From NCBI GenBank assembly GCA_003132445.1, contig PKXU01000065.1:1-51245 (forward strand): DNA of 51,245 bases, given 5' to 3'. Positions 8,396 through 16,842 of the stretch are shown piece after piece. A model generated the notes under the pieces. That model ran no database searches, was not told the DNA's origin, and was given only the letters and a program-made list of their open reading frames with translations. A program made the position numbers and the translations under genes. How positions within the stretch are numbered: position 1 is the stretch's first letter; every line of letters starts with the position of its first letter. The DNA is from Acidobacteriaceae bacterium (GTDB taxonomy: Bacteria > Acidobacteriota > Terriglobia > Terriglobales > Acidobacteriaceae).

Positions 8396-8411
8396 GTCTA
8401 GGTGGTGGTTG

Positions 8412-9629
8412 TCAGGCTTTGGCGGGCGATTTGCGCTGCTGGCGCAAACGGGCGACTTGATCGAGAACACGCTGGGCAACTTCCCATTTCGTAGTTTCGG
8501 GAATTTCGATGACTTCTTCGCGGGTGATGATGGTGACTGCGTTGCGGTCGGAATCGAAGCCGACGCCCTCGCGCGAAACGTCGTTGACCACGACGGCGTC
8601 GAGATTTTTTGACACTAATTTCTGGCGCGCGTTTTCGAGAACATTTTCCGTTTCGGCGGCGAAGCCCACAATGATTTGCGACTCTTTCTTGAGAGAAATT
8701 TCTTTCAATATGTCGGGAGTCGCTTCGAGTTCCAGCGTCATTGCGCCCTTGCGCTTGATTTTGTGCTCGGCCTGGGCTTTCGGGCGATAGTCGGACACGG
8801 CCGCCGTTTTGATGACGATGGTCGCCTGAGGAAGAAGTTTAAGCACGGCATCGCGCATTTCGGCGGTCGACTCGACCCGAGTAATCTCGGCACCGGCAGG
8901 CGGATTGAGCGAAGTGGGGCCGCTGACTAACAGTACTCCTGCTCCCCGACGCAAAGCGGCTTCGGCGACGGCATAGCCCATGCGACCGCTGGAGCGATTG
9001 GTGAGATAGCGAACGGGATCGATCTTTTCACGCGTGGGACCCGCCGTGATCAGTACGGTTTCGCCGCTGAGATCCTGGGACGCGCCCAGCGCTTCCATCA
9101 CGGCGGCGACAATGGTTTCATTTTCCGCAAGGCGTCCCGGCCCCGTCATGCCGCAAGCGAGGTAGCCCGCGTCCGGTTCGACGATCTTCACGCCCCGCTG
9201 CCGCAGAATTTTGAGATTGGCCTGCGTGGCAGAATGATTCCACATGTTGACGTTCATGGCCGGAGCAACCACCACGGGTGCAGTGGTTGCGAGATAAAGC
9301 GTGGTCAGAAAATCGCTGGCAATTCCCTGCGCGAAGTGGGCAAGGACGTCAGCGGTCGCCGGGGCGACAACGAGCGCGTCGATGGATTGGGCAACGGCGA
9401 TGTGTTCGATCGCGGAATCAATGTTGGGTGATTGCAATTCGCCCGACGAGAACATTTCGGTAATGACTTTTTCACCGGAGAGAGCAGCAAAGGTGAGGGG
9501 ACGAACAAATTCCTGCGCAGCGCGAGTCATAACGACTTGCACACGGATACCGCGATCCTGCAGCAGGCGGACAATTTCCGCTGCTTTGTAGGCCGCGATT
9601 CCTCCGGTGACACCGAGCGCGATTTTCAT
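8412..9629 (-). CDS. coaBC: Bifunctional phosphopantothenoylcysteine decarboxylase/phosphopantothenate-cysteine ligase
   Basis: This 405-residue protein makes 4'-phosphopantetheine for coenzyme A in two cytosolic steps. The N-terminal CoaC flavoprotein domain begins KIALGVTGGIAAYKAAEIV and carries the FMN-site motif APAMNVNMW. The C-terminal CoaB ligase starts at about 190 (VLITAGPTREKIDPVRYLTN) and has the SSGRMGYAVAEAA nucleotide-binding motif. Length is typical of the fused enzyme. It follows rpoZ by 103 bases in the run gmk-rpoZ-coaBC-priA, a widespread gene order. The gap to rpoZ holds AT-rich GATTGTCGATT/AATCAACAATC inverted repeats. Confidence 0.96.
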   Translation of the reverse strand: MKIALGVTGGIAAYKAAEIVRLLQDRGIRVQVVMTRAAQEFVRPLTFAALSGEKVITEMFSSGELQSPNIDSAIEHIAVAQSIDALVVAPATADVLAHFAQGIASDFLTTLYLATTAPVVVAPAMNVNMWNHSATQANLKILRQRGVKIVEPDAGYLACGMTGPGRLAENETIVAAVMEALGASQDLSGETVLITAGPTREKIDPVRYLTNRSSGRMGYAVAEAALRRGAGVLLVSGPTSLNPPAGAEITRVESTAEMRDAVLKLLPQATIVIKTAAVSDYRPKAQAEHKIKRKGAMTLELEATPDILKEISLKKESQIIVGFAAETENVLENARQKLVSKNLDAVVVNDVSREGVGFDSDRNAVTIITREEVIEIPETTKWEVAQRVLDQVARLRQQRKSPAKA

Positions 9630-9637
9630 GAATTCCT

Positions 9638-9717
9638 GATTGTCGATTTTCGATTATTGATTCATGTTGCAGCCGCTGGTGACCAACCAGTCTTGCAGCC
9701 AGCAATCAACAATCACA
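9638..9717. repeat. GATT-rich inverted repeat between rpoZ and coaBC
   Basis: CTGATTGTCGATTTTCGATT is answered downstream by AGCAATCAACAATCAC, giving an imperfect inverted repeat in the rpoZ-coaBC gap. It resembles the heptamer array at 838. It may form a processing hairpin in the shared transcript. Confidence 0.5.
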
Positions 9718-9732
9718 AAATCAGCAGTGTTC

Positions 9733-9966
9733 TTAGTCCTGGCCCAGCGCCTTGTCGAGCGCGTCTTCCGCCTGTTCGGCGGCGCTGCGGGTTTCAGGAA
9801 TTTCCCACTTCACTTTGCCGGCACGAATCTCGTCTTGCGCGATGCGGCACGGCTTGCGGGAATTGGTGTCGACCACCGGAGGCGCTCCCGACTGGAGTTG
9901 CCGCGCCCGCCGCGCCGCCACCAAAATGTATCGATAGTTGCTGTCAAAGCCTTCGATCAACTTCAT
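9733..9966 (-). CDS. rpoZ: RNA polymerase omega subunit
   Basis: A 77-residue small subunit that stabilises the beta' subunit of RNA polymerase. The family signature is visible: FDSNYRYILVAARRARQLQSGA (the R-rich conserved helix) followed by KPCRIAQDEIRAGKVKWEI. The start at ATG 9966 is supported by GGGAGAG immediately upstream. It sits between gmk and coaBC, the order used in many bacteria. The acidic C-terminal tail is variable in the family. Confidence 0.93.
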   Translation of the reverse strand: MKLIEGFDSNYRYILVAARRARQLQSGAPPVVDTNSRKPCRIAQDEIRAGKVKWEIPETRSAAEQAEDALDKALGQD

Positions 9967-10117
9967 TGGGACTCTCCCTCAAAAACAAATTCGAAGTTTT
10001 ATTACCGCTGAATGTCAAATGCATTTCGTAATGCGGCCAACTCTCAGGCTTGCCCCGCTGTATTCTATCTTCGACTCTAACGCGCCTTCCGGAGTCACTA
10101 AAATGATACCGCGAAAT

Positions 10118-10843
10118 TCAAGAGCGTGCCGAGTGTGCATGGTCACGAAAGGACGCGAGGATCGGTCCGACCCGGTCGCGCACATTGGCCAAGCGATGGG
10201 GGCCGGCCTGTTGCACGGTTTTGTGTTCCTCGGGGGAAAGCGGCCGTCCCGACCGCAGCAGGCGTTCCGACAGAACGATCGACTGTAGACTCTCAATCGA
10301 TTCTTCGAGATCATCGTTGATCAAAATATAGTCGTACTTGTCATAGTTTCCAATTTCACGAGTGGCCGTGACCAAACGGCGAGCGATCACCTCTTCCGCA
10401 TCTTCGCTTCGCTTGCGCAGTCGCCACTCCAGTGTTTTGCGGTCGGGAGGCAGCACAAAAATGCTGACTGCTTCGGGCAGCTTTCGCTTCATCTGCTCGG
10501 CTCCCTGCACATCGATGTCGAGCAATAGATCGTGTTTCTTCTCGGCTGCCTCCTGTAAAAACCGGCGCGCTGTACCATAATAATTTCCGAAGACGCTGGC
10601 GTGCTCCAGAAATTCATCGTTGCGGATCATCTGTTCAAATTCTTCTCGAGTAACGAAGTGATACTGCTTGCCGTTCTGCTCGCTGCCTCGGAGATCGCGC
10701 GTGGTGTAAGAGATGGAGAAATCGAGATTGGGAACGAGCTTGAGCAGTTCGTTGACCAGGGTCGACTTCCCCGAGCCGGAAGGCGCCGAAATGATGTAGA
10801 TCAGCGGTCTGTAGTCTGCGTTCATTCCAGTGTTTGGGATCAT
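10118..10843 (-). CDS. gmk: Guanylate kinase
   Basis: It phosphorylates GMP to GDP in the cytosol. The P-loop SAPSGSGKST is at residues 19-28, the GMP-binding stretch SYTTRDLRGSEQNGKQYHFV follows, and the lid region carries RLRKRSEDAEEVIARRL. The core ends near residue 200; the last ~40 residues (RPLSPEEHKTVQQAG onward) are a C-terminal extension beyond the usual ~205. The ATG at 10843 overlaps the yicC stop by four bases (ATGA), so the two are translationally coupled; the ATG seven codons in is an alternative. Confidence 0.95.
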   Translation of the reverse strand: MIPNTGMNADYRPLIYIISAPSGSGKSTLVNELLKLVPNLDFSISYTTRDLRGSEQNGKQYHFVTREEFEQMIRNDEFLEHASVFGNYYGTARRFLQEAAEKKHDLLLDIDVQGAEQMKRKLPEAVSIFVLPPDRKTLEWRLRKRSEDAEEVIARRLVTATREIGNYDKYDYILINDDLEESIESLQSIVLSERLLRSGRPLSPEEHKTVQQAGPHRLANVRDRVGPILASFRDHAHSARS

Positions 10844-11778
10844 TCCAGGTTTTGCACCTGCTCGCGAGATTTCTCAATTTCTGCCTTCATGGCCAATCCC
10901 GCCTCGGTAATCTTGAGAGCCTCGCCGGCAAGTCCTGATGTTTTCGAAAGCAGCGTGTTGGCCTCGCGGTTCATTTCCTGCAGCAGGAAGTCCAACTTTT
11001 TCCCGATCTCGCCACCTTTTTCTAGTAGTCCCAAGAAATGTTGCACGTGAGTTTCGAGGCGAACAATTTCTTCCTGAATGTCGCTGCGATCGACGAGCAG
11101 CGCAGCCTCCTGCAAAACCCGCTCCCGGTCGACGGTTGTGCCCAATAATTCCTGGAGCCGGGACTGCAACCTCTCGCCATAATTTTGCAGAACCGCACGG
11201 CGGTGCTGCTGCACAATCTTAACGGCGTCGGCCAAGTGGTCCATACGCTCGCGCAACTCGCGGGCAATCCCAAAGCCTTCTTCCTCGCGCATCTGGTTCA
11301 GCCGGTCGAGAGCCTCACCAACTTTTTCCATCACCGCAGATTCAATCTCACCATCGGCACTTTCGTTGGCGGAGTCGAGCGCGCCCGGCATGCGAAGAAT
11401 CGCGTTGAGGTCGGGTTGCGCTGCCAACGAAAACTCGGCGGCCGCGGCGCGAAAGGCAGTAATGTAGCCGCCAACAATTTCGCGATTCAGAGAAAAAGTC
11501 TCATGGATCGTGCGTTCCAGGCTGAGGGAAACCTCGACGTGGCCGCGGCCCATTTTTTCCTTGAGCAGACGCCGCAGTTGCATCTCGAGAGAATCGGTGC
11601 CGGAGGGCAGGCGAAAATGCAAATCCAGAAAACGATGATTGACAGACTTTAACGTGAGAGAAAAAGCAACGCGGCCGTGGGATGGGACAGCTTCAGCGGC
11701 GATGGCGGAGGTCGGTACATCCTGCCGCAGAATTTCACCTCTCACCTGCGCAAAACCTGTCATCGAGCGAATAAGCAT
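10840..11778 (-). CDS. yicC: YicC family endoribonuclease
   Basis: The N-terminal signature MLIRSMTGFAQVRGE and KSVNHRFLDLHFRLP and the C-terminal DUF1732 region (VDRSDIQEEIVRLETHVQHF, GKKLDFLLQEMNREANTLLSK) identify YicC. E. coli YicC is an RNA-processing protein that stimulates decay of the small RNA RyhB. At 312 residues it is slightly longer than usual, with an insert at ~17-35 (DVPTSAIAAEAVPSHGR). It overlaps gmk by four bases and lies 13 bases from the exporter upstream, so msbA-yicC-gmk is one transcription unit. The yicC-gmk pairing is a conserved bacterial arrangement. Confidence 0.93.
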   Translation of the reverse strand: MLIRSMTGFAQVRGEILRQDVPTSAIAAEAVPSHGRVAFSLTLKSVNHRFLDLHFRLPSGTDSLEMQLRRLLKEKMGRGHVEVSLSLERTIHETFSLNREIVGGYITAFRAAAAEFSLAAQPDLNAILRMPGALDSANESADGEIESAVMEKVGEALDRLNQMREEEGFGIARELRERMDHLADAVKIVQQHRRAVLQNYGERLQSRLQELLGTTVDRERVLQEAALLVDRSDIQEEIVRLETHVQHFLGLLEKGGEIGKKLDFLLQEMNREANTLLSKTSGLAGEALKITEAGLAMKAEIEKSREQVQNLE

Positions 11779-11791
11779 AAGAGCCGTGATC

Positions 11792-13636
11792 TCACTTTGC
11801 CGCGGTTGCTTTCGGCGAATCTGCGTTGGCGAATTGCAATTCGTAGAGACGCCTGTATGTTCCTAATTTTTTCATCAAGTCCTCATGGCGCCCGACATCG
11901 GCAATGGTTCCACTTTCAATGACCACAATACGATCAGCACGCCTCACGGTCGAAAGCCGGTGAGCAATCACGAATACAGTGCGGCCGCTCATTAAATTAT
12001 GCAACGCCGATTGCACTAAAGCTTCCGATTCACTGTCGAGTGCCGATGTCGCCTCATCCAGAATCAACACGGGAGCGTTCTTGAGCAGTGCTCTCGCAAT
12101 CGCCAGCCGCTGGCGCTCGCCCCCGGAAAGCCGCACGCCGCGCTCTCCAATCACAGTATCGTACCCTGCTGGGAGGGCCACAATAAAATCGTGAGCCAGC
12201 GCCGCACGAGCCGCGGACTCGACTTCTTTCTGGAGAACGTTGGGCTGGCCATAGGCAATATTATTGCGGACAGTATCGTTGAATAAAACCGTTTCCTGAG
12301 TGACGATGCCGACTTGCGCTCGCAACGAGGCGAGGGTGACGTCGCGCACGTCGTTTCCATCGATGAGAAGGCGCCCGCCGGTGACATCGAAGAATCGCGG
12401 AATCAGATGAACGAGAGTGCTCTTGCCCGCGCCACTGGAGCCGACAACGGCCAGCACTTCGCCTTTTTGCACTTCGAGGTTGATGTCGTGCAGAACGTCG
12501 TGTTTTTCTTCACCCTCGTGGGCATAGGCGAAGCTGACTTGATCGAAGCGGACGCTCCTGGAAAACTGTGGCAAAACTTTGGCGCGCGGCTTCTCGCGAA
12601 CATCGTCTTCGAGATCCATGAACCTGAAGATCTCCGACGAAGCACCGAGAGCCTGCTGAAAATTGTTATAGAAAAGCGCGAACTTGCGGACCGGATTATA
12701 AAGGCTGAAAACGGCAGCGATGAAGGCGACAAAGTCCCCGGGCGCCATCTGATTATGCGCGATGCGGCCCCGGCCAATGAGGATGAGAAGAGCAATTCCA
12801 GCAACCCCCAGGACATCCATCAATGGCGAACTGATTGCCGTAGCTGCCACGGAGCGTAGATTGGCGCGGAACAGGCGGCCCGCGGCGCCGCGGAAGCGGG
12901 AAATTTCCCAGTCTTCAGTATTAAAGGCCTTGACGATGCGATTACCGGTAATGGTCTCATGCAGAATATTTTGAATTTCAGCTAGCTTGTCCTGGCCATG
13001 CCGGGTGGTGTGGCGCACGCGAATGCCGATCTTGCGCGACGAAAACACGATGATTGGAACAAAGAGAAGCAACACCCAAGACAGGTTTCCGCCCAGGATC
13101 ACGACCACAATCGCGACGGAAACAAAAGTGAAGAACTGTTGCAGCAGTTCCGACAGTACCGTCGACATGGCGTATTGAACGCGCTCAATGTCGTTGATGA
13201 CAGTAGAAAGTAAAGTTCCGGTAGTGTGCTTCGAAAAAAATGCAGCCGAGCGGCGCAGCAGCGCGGTGTAAAGATCATCGCGCAGGTCGGTAATCATGCC
13301 AAAGCCGGCGTGATTCACCAGGTAGGTGCCGGTGTAATCGCAGATACCTTTCAGAACGGTGGAGGCGACCAGCGCGAAAGCCACGATGGTCCAGGCATTG
13401 GTGAAATGCGAAGGCACGAACTGCTGTAGATAAATAGGATGTTGGGTGCGTGGAATCACGAAAAGCTGGATGTTCTGCGAACCCGTCGCGGGATGCAATA
13501 CTCGATCAAGAACCGGACCGATCAGCAGATATTTGAACGCGTCGAGACCGCCGACAGCGGCCATCAGCAGAACGGAAGACAGGATCTGCCACCAGTACGG
13601 CAGAGCGTAGCGTACCAGTCGCGTCAGTTGGCGCAT
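11792..13636 (-). CDS. ABC exporter, fused permease/ATPase (MsbA/lipid A flippase type)
   Basis: A 614-residue half-transporter. The N-terminal part holds six membrane helices (YWWQILSSVLLMAAVGG onward). The C-terminal ATPase has Walker A VGSSGAGKST, the signature LSGGERQRLAIARALL and Walker B ILDEATSALDSES. Homodimers of this family flip lipid A-core or other amphiphiles across the inner membrane. The order with lptB, rpoN and rapZ upstream fits an envelope-lipid role, but a drug exporter cannot be excluded. I prefer ATG 13636, which follows GGGAG; a TTG at 13663 would add nine residues of Pro/Arg. Confidence 0.9.
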   Translation of the reverse strand: MRQLTRLVRYALPYWWQILSSVLLMAAVGGLDAFKYLLIGPVLDRVLHPATGSQNIQLFVIPRTQHPIYLQQFVPSHFTNAWTIVAFALVASTVLKGICDYTGTYLVNHAGFGMITDLRDDLYTALLRRSAAFFSKHTTGTLLSTVINDIERVQYAMSTVLSELLQQFFTFVSVAIVVVILGGNLSWVLLLFVPIIVFSSRKIGIRVRHTTRHGQDKLAEIQNILHETITGNRIVKAFNTEDWEISRFRGAAGRLFRANLRSVAATAISSPLMDVLGVAGIALLILIGRGRIAHNQMAPGDFVAFIAAVFSLYNPVRKFALFYNNFQQALGASSEIFRFMDLEDDVREKPRAKVLPQFSRSVRFDQVSFAYAHEGEEKHDVLHDINLEVQKGEVLAVVGSSGAGKSTLVHLIPRFFDVTGGRLLIDGNDVRDVTLASLRAQVGIVTQETVLFNDTVRNNIAYGQPNVLQKEVESAARAALAHDFIVALPAGYDTVIGERGVRLSGGERQRLAIARALLKNAPVLILDEATSALDSESEALVQSALHNLMSGRTVFVIAHRLSTVRRADRIVVIESGTIADVGRHEDLMKKLGTYRRLYELQFANADSPKATAAK

Positions 13637-13816
13637 GGGACTCCCGCGCGGGGCAGGCCGCAAGCGCTTGCTGCCGGTCGAATGGCCATGAGTTGCAAGG
13701 CTTTATTCTACTTGAGTCGTGTTTAGAAGGAATGGCGTTTCAGTTTCCCTGAGTGCGCGAGCGAAAAGAGGTTTCCCGTGCTCCAGACCTGCATTTTCGC
13801 GCCTTGGTCTTCGCTT

Positions 13817-14746
13817 CTACTGAGGACTATCGCGGTGAACGATTTTCACGCGATATCCAGCATGGCGAAGATGTTTTCCCACCTCCTCGGCGATCATCAC
13901 GGAGCGATGCTGACCGCCAGTGCAGCCGAAGGCGATAGTCAAATAACTCTTGCCCTCGTGAATGTAGTGGGGGAGCAAGTAAATGAGCAGATCGGAGATG
14001 CGCGAGACGAATTCGCGTGTCTGGGGAAACGAGCGGATATATTTCGCCACGCGGGGATCGCGTCCGGTCAGCGGACGGAATTCGGGAACGAAGTGAGGAT
14101 TGGGAAGGAAACGCACGTCGAATACCAGGTCGGCGTCCTCGGGAACGCCTTGCCGGAATCCGAAGCTCACGCAGGAAACCAGGATGTTTTTGTCGGACGA
14201 CTGCTGCTGAAAACGCTCGGTGATATGCGCACGCAGCTCGTGAACGTTGAATTTCGAAGTGTCGATAACGAAATCGGCGACCGCTCGAATGGCGCTGAGG
14301 TGGCGGCGTTCGGCTTTGAGCGCCGATTTTACGGGGGAATCGGTCCCTAGAGGATGAGGGCGGCGGGTCTCGCTGAAACGCCGGACCAAAACGTCATCGG
14401 ACGCTTCGAGAAAAACCACCTTGGTCGGAATCAGGCGTCCGACTGTCTTCAAAATCTTGGGAAGCTCTTCCAGCTTCGATCCTTCCCGAACGTCCACGAC
14501 CAGCGCGGTGCGGCGAATCTCACTCGACTGCACGGCTAGGTCGGCAAACTGCGGAATGAGTTGGACGGGAAGATTGTCGACGCAGTAGTAGCCGAGATCT
14601 TCGAAGGCTTTTAACACGGAGGCTTTTCCCGAACCGCTCATGCCGGTAATGATGACCAGTTCGGGCGACGGACGCCGAGCGCGAGAAGGCTTCTTGGCTT
14701 CGTTGTTCGATTTCTTTCGAATCTGGCGAGAAGGGCGCGGCTTCAT
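13817..14746 (-). CDS. rapZ: RNase adapter/nucleotide-binding protein RapZ (YvcJ family)
   Basis: A 309-residue P-loop protein. Walker A GMSGSGKAS is at residues 35-43, and the C-terminal phosphate-binding motif FGCTGGQHRSV is intact. In E. coli RapZ senses GlcN6P and delivers the small RNA GlmZ to RNase E; here its partner RNA is unknown. The first ~28 residues are a basic extension before the conserved PELVIITGMSGSG. The open frame continues upstream to 15463, but that part overlaps mbfA antisense and shows no similarity to the family, so ATG 14746 is taken. In proteobacteria rapZ directly follows rpoN-hpf; here mbfA interrupts. Confidence 0.93.
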   Translation of the reverse strand: MKPRPSRQIRKKSNNEAKKPSRARRPSPELVIITGMSGSGKASVLKAFEDLGYYCVDNLPVQLIPQFADLAVQSSEIRRTALVVDVREGSKLEELPKILKTVGRLIPTKVVFLEASDDVLVRRFSETRRPHPLGTDSPVKSALKAERRHLSAIRAVADFVIDTSKFNVHELRAHITERFQQQSSDKNILVSCVSFGFRQGVPEDADLVFDVRFLPNPHFVPEFRPLTGRDPRVAKYIRSFPQTREFVSRISDLLIYLLPHYIHEGKSYLTIAFGCTGGQHRSVMIAEEVGKHLRHAGYRVKIVHRDSPQ

Positions 14747-14904
14747 CCACAGGATAGTAGCATTCGGGCGCAAATCTCGCCTTGCCTGCGAGACTGTCGA
14801 ACTGAAATTCAACCGGCGTTTGCCGCTCGCAGTCAGCGATGAACCGACGAAAAGCGGAAATCGAGATTGTCTCCGCAGTGCGCCGACAGGTAAGCTATGG
14901 CGAC

Positions 14905-15861
14905 ATGAAAAAGTTCGAGGAGTTGACGGAACGCGAAGTGCTTGCTTTGGCCATTGCGCTGGAAGAAGAGGATGAGCGGGTGTACTCCGACTTTGCCGAA
15001 GGTTTGCGGCAGGATTATCCGGCGACAGCTTCGATGTTCGACGGCATGCGGGAGGAAGAGTCGGGACACCGGCGCCGTCTGCTCGAACTGTTTCAGAAAA
15101 AATTCGGCGAGCATATTCCGTTGATCCGCCGCCAGGATGTGCGCGGCTTTGTGGATCGGCCGGCGTTGTGGCTGGTGCGTCCTCTGCGCATCGAAGCGGT
15201 GCGCAAGGAAGCGTCGACCATGGAAGTCGAGACGAGACGCTTCTACGAGAAGGCTGCGGCCCGGACGCAGGACGCGAGCATCCGCCAACTATTGGATGAT
15301 CTGGCCAGGGAAGAGCGCGAACATGAAGAGCGTGCGCAGGAACTGGATAAACAAAAACTTCCGGCCAATGTGAAGGCGGATGAAGAGGTCGCGCAGCGGC
15401 GTTTATTCGTTCTGCAGATTGTGCAACCGGGGTTGGCGGGATTGATGGATGGTTCGGTCTCAACGCTGGCTCCTGTATTTGCGGCGGCCTTTGCTACGCA
15501 GAAAAGTGCGGACGCGTTTCTGGTGGGTCTGGCAGCTTCGGCGGGAGCGGGCATCAGCATGGGGTTCGCGGAAGCTCTCTCCGACGACGGCAGCCTGACG
15601 GGGCGGGGACATCCGTGGGTTCGGGGGCTAATCTGCGGCGCGATGACTGCGCTCGGCGGGATTGGCCACACTCTTCCATTTTTGATTCGCGATTTCCGCG
15701 CGGCGCTGTGGGCCGCGGGCGCGGTGGTAGTGGCAGAACTTGGCGTGATTACATGGATTCGCAAGCGTTACATGGACACGCCCTGGATTTCAGCCGCGTT
15801 GCAGGTGGGGTTAGGCGGAGTCCTAGTGTTTATCACAGGCGTGCTGATTGGGAAATCGTGA
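14905..15861 (+). CDS. mbfA: MbfA-type iron exporter: ferritin-like domain fused to VIT1/CCC1 membrane domain
   Basis: A 318-residue fusion. Residues ~1-155 are a rubrerythrin-like four-helix diiron domain with the acidic ligands [12 protein letters not shown] (20-31), EEESGH (50-55) and EREHEE late in the domain. Residues ~165-318 form a VIT1-type membrane domain with five helices, opening [23 protein letters not shown]. In rhizobia MbfA pumps ferrous iron out under Irr control and guards against peroxide. I use ATG 14905 ([18 protein letters not shown]), where family similarity begins; ATG 14839 adds 22 residues. It is transcribed rightward against the surrounding operon, between rapZ and hpf. 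No Irr box is recognised. Confidence 0.9.
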   Translation: MKKFEELTEREVLALAIALEEEDERVYSDFAEGLRQDYPATASMFDGMREEESGHRRRLLELFQKKFGEHIPLIRRQDVRGFVDRPALWLVRPLRIEAVRKEASTMEVETRRFYEKAAARTQDASIRQLLDDLAREEREHEERAQELDKQKLPANVKADEEVAQRRLFVLQIVQPGLAGLMDGSVSTLAPVFAAAFATQKSADAFLVGLAASAGAGISMGFAEALSDDGSLTGRGHPWVRGLICGAMTALGGIGHTLPFLIRDFRAALWAAGAVVVAELGVITWIRKRYMDTPWISAALQVGLGGVLVFITGVLIGKS

Positions 15862-15911
15862 TAAAGAAATTGCTGATTATTGATTGATATGAATGTTCCG
15901 GTCTCGCCGCA

Positions 15912-15958
15912 GCCCGATAAAGCCGGGCCGCTGGACAGCCGAGGGCGGCTGTCCCACA
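15912..15958 (+). repeat. Paired-hairpin repeat, copy 3 (after mbfA)
   Basis: Hairpin 1 is GCCCG-ATAAAGC-CGGGC (15912-15928). Hairpin 2 is GGACAGCCG-AGGG-CGGCTGTCC (15933-15954), then CACA. It starts 51 bases after the mbfA stop, with the same orientation relative to the upstream gene as copies 1 and 2. Confidence 0.72.
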
Positions 15959-15974
15959 TGAGTAGTTTCCAGCG

Positions 15975-16000
15975 CCGGCTTGCGAGAAGCCCCAAGCCGG
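15975..16000. terminator. Inverted repeat between the convergent mbfA and hpf genes
   Basis: CCGGCTTG (15975-15982) and CAAGCCGG (15993-16000) form a perfect 8-bp stem, three bases from the hpf stop codon. No T-run follows on either strand, so it would be at best a Rho-assisted terminator of hpf. Confidence 0.45.
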
Positions 16001-16002
16001 TT

Positions 16003-16620
16003 CTAAGGGGCTTCGATCAGTTCCATCTTTCCATCTCTGGTGCGGTGCAGAATCATCACTTTGCCTTTGGGATCGCGGAAGACGAAGACGTCGCGATCGC
16101 GGAAGTGCGCCTCTTTGATGGCTTCTTCGAGCGTCATGGGGCGCATGGCTACGGCGTCTTCGGAGCGGACCAGGTGGACTTCAGTAGTCTTGGCTACGGA
16201 CGGATATTTGTGCACCATCACGGGGACAGCTGTCTTCGCGGATAGACCGATTGCGGGTTGCACTTCGGTGTCGTCGCTGGTGGTCGAGTGACCGTTCCAC
16301 TTTTTCACTTCTTCGCTCTTGCGAGCCGAGCGCTTCTTCGATTGCCACCGCGTTTTATATTTCACCGCTTGCTTCTCGAGATGCCCGAGCGCCTCGTTGA
16401 CGGCGATAGTCATGTCCTTGGCTTGGGCGAGACCGACCAACGGGCCGTTGCGCGGGCTGATGGTGATTTCTGCTTTGTGGCGGTGCTTTTCCACGGCGAG
16501 GATGACTTTGGTTTCGAAGCGATCGCCGAGAATTTTGCGGATTTTTGTGAGGCCGATTTCTACTTCGTTGCGGATGATGGGAGTGATTACGTAATGTCTG
16601 CCAGTGTATTCCACGTTCAT
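16003..16620 (-). CDS. hpf: Ribosome hibernation-promoting factor, long form
   Basis: A 205-residue protein with the N-terminal RaiA/HPF ribosome-binding domain (MNVEYTGRHYVITPIIRNEVE ... AVNEALGHLEKQAVKYKTRW). After a variable linker comes the C-terminal dimerisation domain (RPMTLEEAIKEAHFRDRDVFVFRDPKGKVMILHRTRDG), which defines the long form. It joins two 70S ribosomes into inactive 100S dimers in starved cells. It lies downstream of rpoN in the conserved rpoN-hpf order, separated by 222 bases that hold a dispersed repeat (16770-16837), so it may have its own promoter. Confidence 0.94.
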   Translation of the reverse strand: MNVEYTGRHYVITPIIRNEVEIGLTKIRKILGDRFETKVILAVEKHRHKAEITISPRNGPLVGLAQAKDMTIAVNEALGHLEKQAVKYKTRWQSKKRSARKSEEVKKWNGHSTTSDDTEVQPAIGLSAKTAVPVMVHKYPSVAKTTEVHLVRSEDAVAMRPMTLEEAIKEAHFRDRDVFVFRDPKGKVMILHRTRDGKMELIEAP

Positions 16621-16769
16621 GAAGTGCCCTTTCTAAATATCATTCATTGGATCGGGATGTGCATTCGAGCGGCATCGAAGACAAAGCCTGTGAAAGTCGG
16701 TAAGAGATTGAATGGCAGGAGTAAAACAAGTCGCGATTTGCAGCCTTGATTAACCGCTTCATCGCTTCA

Positions 16770-16837
16770 CGGCCTCAGGGGCTCAAGCCCGGTTCTTTAA
16801 CTGCAACTCTCGCGGCACAGCCGAAGCCGCGCCCTTC
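16770..16837. repeat. Dispersed palindromic repeat between rpoN and hpf (copy Y)
   Basis: CGGCCTCAGGGGCTCAAGCC...GCGGCACAGCCGAAGCCGC...GCCCTTC. It has two small palindromes (GGGCTCAAGCCC and GCGGC/GCCGC). It is the same family as the copy inside priA at 6630-6694. It lies five bases from the rpoN stop codon, so it would be the 3' end of the rpoN coding region. Confidence 0.68.
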
Positions 16838-16842
16838 GTGTT

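Noticed and set aside
14747..15463. Upstream extension of rapZ to 548 residues
   Set aside because: The added 239 residues lie antisense to mbfA, are Pro/Ser/Arg-rich and have no match to RapZ; ATG 14746 gives a normal protein.
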